From contig OUQQ01000480.1 of NCBI GenBank assembly GCA_900404475.1, positions 1-16,312 of the forward strand: DNA of 16,312 nucleotides, read 5' to 3'. The position numbers and the translations under genes were made by a program. Positions within the stretch are counted from its first letter, which is position 1; every line of letters begins with the position of its first letter. This document shows, in pieces, positions 9,334 through 16,312 of the stretch. Source of the DNA: Spongospora subterranea (taxonomy: Eukaryota > Endomyxa > Phytomyxea > Plasmodiophorida > Plasmodiophoridae). The notes under the pieces are model-generated. The model ran no database searches. It was not told where the DNA came from and saw only the letters and a list, made by a program, of their open reading frames with translations.

Positions 9334-9789
9334 AAACACTTTTATGTTTCACAAACTACGATTTGTTGCAACCTATATTGATGATGCGCGGGCGACAGCT
9401 TCACGATTCCAAAATGAAAACGCCGTGGATCGCCCAGTGGGCCGTGCCTCTGTGCACCGAACCAGAAGGCAAACGTCATGGTGCATTAAATATCGGCCGT
9501 GGGAACCCGGCAAAGGCGCATTGGAATGGCGTATGAAAAACCTACACGTGGCTATTTTTTTTCTTCAAATAGACTTTTTCCTACCATACTGCTAATTTTG
9601 ACAAGGGGACAAATTCAAATTAATATTTTGTCACCATTTTGGAATATTTGACTTGTCGGCGTCGATGAGATCTATCGATATGTACGCCGTTCAAATCCCG
9701 CACACGACCATTAAATACAAAATTGCCATTGCCGGTAGCCATACCAAATCTGAGAAAACAATTACCGTGATCATGCGGTGGATATGCTC
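9334..9789. other. Right part of the insertion, no gene recognised
   Basis: Several short open frames occur on both strands, but none shows a family motif and they overlap one another. One minus-strand frame (9952-9620) runs across the insertion-duplication boundary and so cannot be an ancestral gene. A T-rich run sits near 9550-9560. Confidence 0.4.
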
Positions 9790-9935
9790 TAAGGGATCTC
9801 CCACCCCAAACCGCCCATTGACGGTGAACAGTCGTTGGTGTCGGCCCTGACTCACTGGAGTAACGATATATGGGGCAGTCATGGCGGATTTCTATTTTGA
9901 AATAAACGGTTCCGCATTCGTTTAATGTTGCTGTA

Positions 9936-11865
9936 TTAGATAAACTCATCACGGAATCGTTCCGAAACTCTACCAGCTAAGGCCTGCGATAACTGTATCA
10001 TTCGATCAGAAGGTAATACGAAGCCGTAGTCGGGGAATATTTTCACAGGGATTTTATGGGATCTGAACTGGTCAGCCATTATATCCATTGGACTATGTTC
10101 CGATATGCACTCTGTATGACGATCGGTCATGATTCTGATTGTTACATGATCAGCCACAATACCTATCAATATATGTATATCGCTCATATGAACATCATCC
10201 AGTACATCAGACGCTTTCAGCTTGTCTTGCCCGTATCTTCGATGAGGGTATCCATCATATACGCTTTCATCGTGGTATTTAGTGCCATAACACGGGTTGC
10301 TTGATATCACAACGAAGAATCGCAAGTCGGCTGTCCAGTCAAATTCTTCCAATGCATATAGCATTGCCCCAATAAGGTCGTTGGCCCCTCGACCCGATCC
10401 TCTTTTGTCCAGTCCCTCCGTCCTGGCCACCATCATGGTCGGATCCTCGAATGTGTGCCCGTGATAGCCTCCTGGGCTTGACCTGTATGAGACAAACGCG
10501 GTCTGAAGTTGGGCCTAATGCAAGCGGTTAAGCCAGTCCCTGAACTGAAAAACGACCCAGGCTATACCTGACAGCCATATGCTTCGATCGCAACTTTAGT
10601 TGTGTCAACTGTTGTTCGAACCATTGATCCCAAGTGAGCAATACATGGGCTCACATTTGGAGATGTGTCAATCAAAAAACATATCTGAATTAACGGTAAT
10701 CTGTCGATTCGACTTTGTAATGTCGATAACATTTTCAGCTCCTGTAATCGAATCGCGGCAACGGCTTCGTTATCTCTAAAATTTCTGGTTTGGGGATCAG
10801 ATTGAAACGAGAAAGCCCAAATTTTGCACGATAATCTCACATATGTCCCTCGTTGACACATGATGCCGTGTCTATAAACGATCTCAAAAGCTTATCAAAG
10901 CCGAGCTTCCGCAGCGCTTGGAAGACAGGATAGGATCGGTAGCTGATGTTGATCAGTATCTGCAATACGTGACAGCGATGCTCTCGGCACGATGATTGCA
11001 ACAGTAATCGTCTTAAAGTGTCGAGATGACATATAGCCTGACAAAACCCATTGCTGACTTTTTGACCATTTGGGAAACTCGAATTATGATCACCTGCTGT
11101 TTTAGTGATTTACCGCACTGATAAAACAAGCCTATAACTGCCTTTCCGACCTAAGTTGCAATTCATCAACGTTCGGGTAGGTGAGTAGATTATAGGTTGT
11201 ACTGGGTCAATCAGATGAACATAGGTCTCGTGATCTTCGAGGAATGCCATTAATATTGATATCGAGTTGGTCAACTGGAATTGATTCCTGGCTAGAACTC
11301 CTTGATCACCATCTAGGGCACATAAAGTGCTACGTGCAACTTGGCATAAGGTCGGCTTTTCGCAATCTAAATGTCTACCTGATAATCGTAGCCAGTTCTT
11401 TGCAAACTTGTTGATTTCGTCTTTGTCCCCGAACAACTGAATCCAACAGCTGGACGATGTGACCTGACAGTTCGACACATCTCTCTGAAATATAAAGCAT
11501 TATTTGTTGCTGGGAAACTAAGCCTGACTAACTCTGGTAATTAGGCGATAAAGGGAGTAGTAAACGGATCAACCTGGCAGATGAAGCCATCAAAGGAGGG
11601 TCCTGAGCGTGACCAAATCGGGTTAATATCATGATCGTCATAAACGCGATTGAAGCCCAGACACCTGGCTAGTCACGAGATGGTCAATTGCCATATCCAG
11701 CACTGTGTATGGGCAATGGTTGATAATCACGGCAGGCAGCAAAACAGATTCTAACCGCGATCATTTTCAGCGACCCGCTTCAATAAAGACGCTGACCGTA
11801 TTAACCCTGACAGTGCATCAGATGCCCATCTCTTCACGTATAAATTGCCGTTCTGCATATTCGCT
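9936..11865 (-). CDS. Armadillo-like plus alpha-kinase-type vWA protein (3' part)
   Basis: The last exons join in phase: 11478-11139 (upstream limit open), 11093-10841, 10784-10568 and 10514-9936, across introns of 45, 56 and 53 nt. Leu-rich helical segments resemble armadillo repeats (KRWASDALSGLIRSASLL near 11820-11765, HLDTLRRLLLQSSC, HVLQILINISY). The C-terminal vWA domain runs IQICFLIDTSPNVSPCIAHL, FVSYRSSPGGYHG, GRGANDLIGAMLYALEEFDW, RFFVVISSNPCYG and IHILIGIVAD, and ends DYGFVLPSDRMIQLSQALAG. This pattern (a glycine-led 'GAxDxxGAxxxALxxxxW' and 'PCxGxxYH') is that of vWA domains found next to alpha-kinases, as in Dictyostelium VwkA, but no kinase follows before the stop at 9936. The metal-site motif is DTSPN rather than DxSxS. 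It probably continues upstream with the next entry as one gene. Confidence 0.68.
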
Positions 11866-14710
11866 TAGCTTGCATCTAGCATTTATGGTGGTAAAAAGAA
11901 GTCTCCACCTTAATCAGTTCTTGTATTCCCGGTATTAATATCATCCATGGCGACGACCACTGCTCTTTGAACACGGTATTACTAATCTAAATCATAGACA
12001 ATAATTAGATCTAAGACCTGAAAGAAAGGCAATACTGTATCCCGACATTCGTACACACTATGTAAACAAGGTCCAAATTGTAGTTCTTTGCTAATAAAGA
12101 CCTATAAAACTGGGCGAGTCCCATGTTGTTGGATCTGTATAGATCATGATTCACTGATACAATCAAGGTTGATAATACATCCATACTCAGATGATGCTAG
12201 ATGATCCTTCATCACAACATCGATATACCTGTTTGATGACGATAGCACCTTCACAAGGCAGTATTCATTGCAAACAAAGCTGGACATTAACCCCAGGTTA
12301 CATATCTGAACAAGATTCAAAACATGAATGTCGGCATCTGAAAAAAACACCGACCTTATCTGCAATACTGTCATTCTGAATAAAGATATGACCATCTGAG
12401 CGGATGTGAACCAGATAATCGATGATACGATTGATAACCTAGTACCAAGAACGACATGAACAAATAAACGGTGAGATCTCAAATCGGTATACCATTTGGC
12501 GGTTGCTGTCTGATACAATTGATGGCGATACCAAGTGACAAACCATATTGATCGACAAAGGTACTGGAAGGCGATTGTTTTCAGATCCATTCGCAGCAGC
12601 TACGAATTGTGTAGATATCATGGCCCTGATACGCCCTAGGCTGTGCTCATTGCGACTCTGCAAATTAAACTTAAGATGCCTCCGACTTTTGGGTGGCGCT
12701 ATCACGTTCTTACTTCAACAGGTCTTCCCTCTAGAGTTTCACTTGCAACCATATTCTCCTCTATGCATTTCGCCATCGATAGTGGATCGTCGACCAATGC
12801 TGGTGAACGAAACCACGAGAATGTCAAAACTGTGATATGCAACTTGATTGCTAAACCGCACCTAGCTTGCGTATACGATGCCATTTTTGTTCGCGATCCT
12901 CATTACTCAAGAATGATGGCTGCTGATTAGCCAATGACGGATTGGAGAAATCTGGGGTCATTCGTAGAATTGCCCCTGAGAATGCAAACAAGATGTGTTT
13001 CCATTTCACCCCGATGACGACGTGATTAGGGCGTATAGATATGTGCGATCTGACCCAAGAGGCAGTTGGAACATCGTCTCTAAAGGTGAAATCCAGAAAT
13101 GGGTAAGGCACAAGACGAGCAAGATCCCAAATATTGTACAATAAGGTGTTAGATCGCGCCTGGATTACGGCAAGATCATATACAGGGATATTAGGGCAAA
13201 TCAAACGATGATCGTCGGTTGCGGGGCGAACAGAGGTGATAATTGAGAGCAACGTTTTGTCAGAATCGACATCTATATAGGCCCCTGGCGATATTCGGGT
13301 TGGCAAATAATAGATCTCACAACGATGTTTTGACAGCATACGCTTAGGAGAAATCGCCTCCTGATATTCATCAATATATATGAAGAGCATATCCTGATAT
13401 GTGTCCGCTAATGGAGGAATATCTATGTGAACGTTGGGGTAATTAGATTGGAATCAACGGACGAAATCGTAAACCCTACAAATCCTCCTCAATCCCGCCA
13501 CCGATATATGCCTAGCTGATGTCGCAATATTCACCTGATACCCGATCCAATGGCCATCTTTCATGTGGCTTAGACGATTCTCGTCGATAGTGGCGCTTTG
13601 ATAGACCAGATATTGTTCCGTATCGCCCTTGTCACTCGCCTTCACACTTTTCTGACCGCCAAACAAAAGATCACTGCTTTCAGAAGCAACTACATCGAGG
13701 ATATCATTGGTATTACTGATATCGCATGAGCACAAGTTTCGACCCAGACCCTGAGCCCGTATGGGCTGCAAGTTTGACGATGATCGCCAGTCGATATGTA
13801 GCCAGGTGGCTGAATGTGAACCTGAAGTCGAGCATGGCCAGGGCGCGGCTCCCCATCATCTGCATATACACAAAATGCTAGTTCAGATGGGTTCTTCATC
13901 TCGTTTCTCTCTGTTCCGACCTCCACACATAGTATATGTTGAAAATGGCCTATTCTTAACTGATTCACCTTTATCAATCAATCTGCAATCAGCGTTGAAC
14001 CAATAACCGCTGCGATAAAAGCGGCGGGTTCCTCTGATGGGTCAACCATGTCAGTGCTGCTGTGAAAGGACTTGTGCCATCCTACATGTCTAATTGATCC
14101 GATTCAGGTTCAACATCATATTTCGATGAGGCCGCCAAGGGGCAGGTTATCACTTCCAATGAACTTAGCTGTGCACACACCCATCATTACTACATCGGGA
14201 CCTTATATCGCACACTTGAGCACCTGAAATGAGGCATTGAGGAAAAACGACCTCCATTGTATCTGAATAGCGTCCATCAAATAATGCCTCTGTCTGCAAA
14301 TCAATGCGACATTATCCGATATTGACCCATCTGCTATCTAACATTGGCATATTATTTGGCGCCTAAAGTCTTAGTGCAATTGAACTTACAGATAACGCAA
14401 AGAGATTTGGATTGGAATCTGATACTGTCACGCTTTTCAAAGCAGTATACGCGTGATGCAATATGATTGGGTTGCGAATATCACAAGTTCTATCTACTAG
14501 AATTAATGAAGAATCTGTCAGACAAAGATACAATGGCGATTGATCTTGTTGTGGTTGAAGTGCAGGTGACGATACGCTTTGCGATTTCAGCAATCGGCAC
14601 GACCAGTTATCCACCAACACGTTGTGAGAATAAACAATGGGCTCTGGAAAATCGGAAATTTGGGTGAGATAGCGATTATGGATAATGCTGGTTGTACTGG
14701 ACATCATCAT
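11865..14710 (-). CDS. Many-exon gene, RME-8/DNAJC13-like start, unknown middle
   Basis: From ATG 14710 the exons 14710-14390, 14337-14224 and 14168-14086 join in phase across introns of 52 and 55 nt. They continue through in-phase exons carrying DDGEPRPGHARLQ, GRNLCSCDISNTNDILDVV, KDGHWIGYQ, IPPLADTYQDMLFIYIDEYQ, AYIDVDSDKTLLSIITSV, LLYNIWDLARLVPYPFLDF and (12.7 kb) ALVDDPLSMAKCIEENM. The first two exons (LYLCLTDSSLILVDR, NPNLFALS, then RQRHYLMDAIQIQWRS) resemble the 'LTETCLVERDP ... NPQLF' PH-like block of the endosomal protein RME-8/GRV2. No DnaJ domain was seen, so this homology is tentative. The middle resembles nothing I recognise. Exon joins between 12.45 and 11.9 kb are unresolved. 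A single gene running to 9936 is the simplest reading; two tandem genes are possible. Confidence 0.5.
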
Positions 14711-14850
14711 TATGCGATGCAAGCGCCAATCAGTTACGGTTAGAAACGGTACAGTTTCGATCCAATTGACAGGCAGAAAATATTTTGACAGACCGGGTTC
14801 GATTAACCGATAAGACTGTTTTGTATAATAATACTTGATTTATGGAATTT
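14711..14850. other. Short spacer between tandem minus-strand genes
   Basis: About 140 bp separate the ALKBH1 stop at 14851 from the next ATG at 14710. The spacer must hold the terminator of one gene and the promoter of the next. It is AT-rich near 14815-14850. No specific site is identified. Confidence 0.4.
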
Positions 14851-16053
14851 TTATCCCGGAATAGGGCAGTCTACAGCCCTGAGATTGAAATTGATCCTCG
14901 CTGCCGATATATACTGTTTTAGGGCTTGATCTGACGAGGCGTCAATCTGATCCATTAACGGTTGGGGTAATGTGTTTGATGTGACTAACGGAACTCCATG
15001 ATAGCACAATCTAGCGGGGCCGCTCATGATCATCACATCCCCTGTATGGTCATGCATGCTCTGAGCGACTCTGCACACGTGTAACCGTATCTGCACCGAC
15101 CGCTCTTGAGCCACAGAGGGGTGGGGGTCTGGGCCCTAGACTGACCACCCTGAAGATACACACCTGAGCAGCCAAGGCTCAGCGACACAATAGGGCTGGA
15201 CATGTCCTCCTCGGCGTCATCAACGTGACCACCTAATTGTATCATCAAACAATATCCCACATCGCCAATGTCTATTACCCATGCAGCTCCCTGATGGGTA
15301 AAAATTCACAATTCCAGCCTGGGCCTGGCATGAATACATTAGCGCTGATGTGTTTAGCATTTGCATATTGGCCCCATACCATGCTTGGCACGTTCAGGCC
15401 AACGATAGATACAGCCTCTTTAAATAGATCAACGAGCTCGGGCTGAAGGTCGGGCATATTGTCAACGGGAATGTATTCTCTGATTATGAACATAATCATT
15501 TCAGAACATGAAACTAAATTGGATTTACCTAGCAGTCCAATCGTAATGCCTTCCAACGTTAGCCCAACGTAGCTTTTTAAAGTTATCCGTATTATTAGAC
15601 GCAATTACATCATCCCATAAGGATGGAATGGGCTGCCCAGGACTCCACAAATTTGTATATGGGCTTTTGGAATAGAAATTGAGCGCCCTCTGTTAACGTC
15701 AGAATTGGAAAGGTGTATGGACAGTGAGAGCTGACCTGAATCCAATATAGCTGCGATTTGTACGATAATGCGTCGGTAATCACCAGAAGGCCTGGGTGCC
15801 CTTCTACCTCCCAGAGCCGAGCAGATTCATTGTCGAATAGCTTTCGTGAGACAGCATCGACTACGAAAGGACGCTCGCTTATGAGTGATGTCCAGCGTTT
15901 CGGCCTGCTATCACTGGCAGAATCTCGAAAATCAATAACTTCTTCCAGTTTTTCTTGGCTTTTGTCGGACGACGACCTGATTAAACGTCGACGTTCACGC
16001 CGTGACACCGGTATTGGATCACGGCGAAACATTTTTTCCGATTTTCTAAACAT
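14851..16053 (-). CDS. ALKBH1: ALKBH1-type 2-oxoglutarate/Fe(II) dioxygenase
   Basis: Six exons (16053-15736, 15689-15529, 15479-15380, 15324-15279, 15232-15101, 15041-14851) splice in perfect phase to 948 nt, 315 aa plus stop. Family blocks in order: FRKSEKMFRR at the start, VIDFRDSASDS, LWEVEGHPGLLVI, KLRWANVGRHYDWTAR, AGIVNFYPSGSCMGGHVDD, PIVSLSLGCSGVYLQGG, SGDVMIMSGPARLCYHGVPL and AARINFNLR. The Fe(II) ligands are His211, Asp213 and His267; Arg301 and Arg307 suit 2-oxoglutarate binding and the AlkB signature. ALKBH1 enzymes demethylate tRNA or DNA (1-methyladenosine, 5-methylcytosine in tRNA, N6-methyladenine). The start is the ATG giving MFRKSEK, since the open frame further upstream lacks family similarity. 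All catalytic residues are intact, so it is probably active. Confidence 0.9.
15042..15735 (-). other. Five introns of the ALKBH1 gene
   Basis: The introns are 15735-15690 (46 nt, GTCAGC..ACAG), 15528-15480 (49 nt, GTAAAT..TCAG), 15379-15325 (55 nt, GTATGG..CCAG), 15278-15233 (46 nt, GTAATA..TTAG) and 15100-15042 (59 nt, GTCGGT..ACAG). Phases are 0, 2, 0, 1 and 1. Most have TGAC, GATAC or CTAAT shortly before the acceptor. They set the pattern used to read the other genes. Confidence 0.85.
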
Positions 16054-16312
16054 GTTTATTTCATGTTGACCAGGTTGCACCGTTCCGTACATGGCGATTA
16101 TCCCTGGTCGAAATGAGTCCGGAATTGACCGAATTGATGTGACGTTAGTTTGTCTGAGGCCCCAGGGGGTAAACACGGACAAAAAAAGTCCGTGCCAAAC
16201 AAATATACGGTATAGGGACACAACCAAGCGGGTGGAAACCGCAATGAAGACCCAATTCTTCAGAATCAAATTTTGTGAAGAAACTGTTGTAGGAGTATTT
16301 AACATACAGTAC
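16054..16312. other. Upstream region of ALKBH1 gene
   Basis: A minus-strand open frame continues upstream from the ALKBH1 ATG to 16305, but its 84 extra residues show no family similarity and include hydrophobic stretches. It is taken as 5' leader and promoter. A mitochondrial or other targeting extension read from the ATG at 16305 cannot be excluded. Confidence 0.4.

Larger units (their letters stand above)
8592..9789. mobile_element. Insertion of about 1.2 kb with Tc1-like remnant
   Basis: Relative to copy A of the duplication, about 1.2 kb is inserted after a TA dinucleotide (8590-8591). The left end starts CAGTGCGGGTAGTCC, a CAGT start directly after TA as in many Tc1/mariner elements. 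No matching inverted repeat was found at the right end, and 11 nt of copy A (1619-1629) are missing here, so the right end looks rearranged. The insert carries the transposase remnant at 8731-9333. Confidence 0.6.
8181..10057. repeat. Segmental duplication, copy B, split by an insertion
   Basis: 8181-8591 matches 1210-1618 and 9790-10057 matches 1630-1927. The intervening 8592-9789 is absent from copy A. Runs such as the segment beginning CGACGATATCACAGCTGTGT and the segment beginning GCCCTGACTCACTGGAGTAA are identical in both copies. Order and orientation are kept: vWA 3' end, spacer, then secretory-gene start on the minus strand. Because this copy joins the complete vWA gene, the vWA side here is probably original, whereas copy A holds the complete membrane protein. 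Confidence 0.85.

Noticed and set aside
9620..9952. 110-codon minus-strand ORF
   Set aside because: It spans the junction of insertion and duplication and shows no motif; it is open by chance.
12548..12930. Plus-strand ORFs of about 95 codons
   Set aside because: They are antisense to in-phase minus-strand exons with clean splice sites and carry no recognisable motif.
1..16312. CRISPR array, rRNA, tRNA or prokaryotic operon
   Set aside because: No spaced direct repeats, cloverleaf or rRNA-like blocks were seen, and the spliceosomal intron structure shows a eukaryotic nuclear genome.

Overview
The window is nuclear DNA from a eukaryote whose genes are dense in short introns. No open frame longer than about 345 codons exists, but several recognisable protein families appear once GT..AG introns, mostly 44-62 nt, are removed in phase. 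These introns usually carry a CTGAC/TTGAC/CTAAT-like branch site close to the acceptor. A CIBAR/FAM92-type BAR protein, linked to cilia and flagella in known relatives, suggests a lineage with flagellated cells. An oomycete-like or chytrid-like microbe would fit the PIF/Harbinger and Tc1-type transposon remnants and the compact introns, but the species cannot be fixed from the sequence.

Layout, left to right. 1-280: nothing recognised. 281-1494 (-): a signal-peptide, single-pass membrane protein of unknown family in two exons. 1808-2053 (-): the broken 3' end of a vWA-domain gene. 2107-3606: a decayed PIF/Harbinger element holding both of its genes, convergent: a Myb/NAM-associated remnant (+) and a frameshifted DDE transposase (-). 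3850-4966 (+): a CIBAR/FAM92-like BAR-domain gene. 5102-7647 (-), possibly starting at 8465: a Cid1/TUTase-type nucleotidyltransferase gene in at least nine exons, with a 21-bp tandem repeat in its last exon. 8181-10057: a second copy of the membrane-protein 5' end and the vWA 3' end, split by an insertion of about 1.2 kb that carries a Tc1-like transposase remnant. 9936-14710 (-): many-exon coding sequence, with an RME-8/DNAJC13-like start, a long unknown middle, armadillo-like helices and a C-terminal alpha-kinase-type vWA domain; it may be one gene or two. 14851-16053 (-): a complete six-exon ALKBH1-type 2-oxoglutarate/Fe(II) dioxygenase gene.

The genes do not form a pathway. The main story is structural. 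A segment of about 0.7 kb containing the vWA 3' end, the intergenic spacer and the start of a secretory gene exists twice. In the right-hand copy the secretory leader runs in frame into sequence leading to the nucleotidyltransferase, so a chimeric gene may have formed. Two transposon families have hit the same two duplicated places, which fits transposon-associated reshuffling. Exon models were worked out by hand from splice signals, reading phase and family motifs; none has transcript support here.
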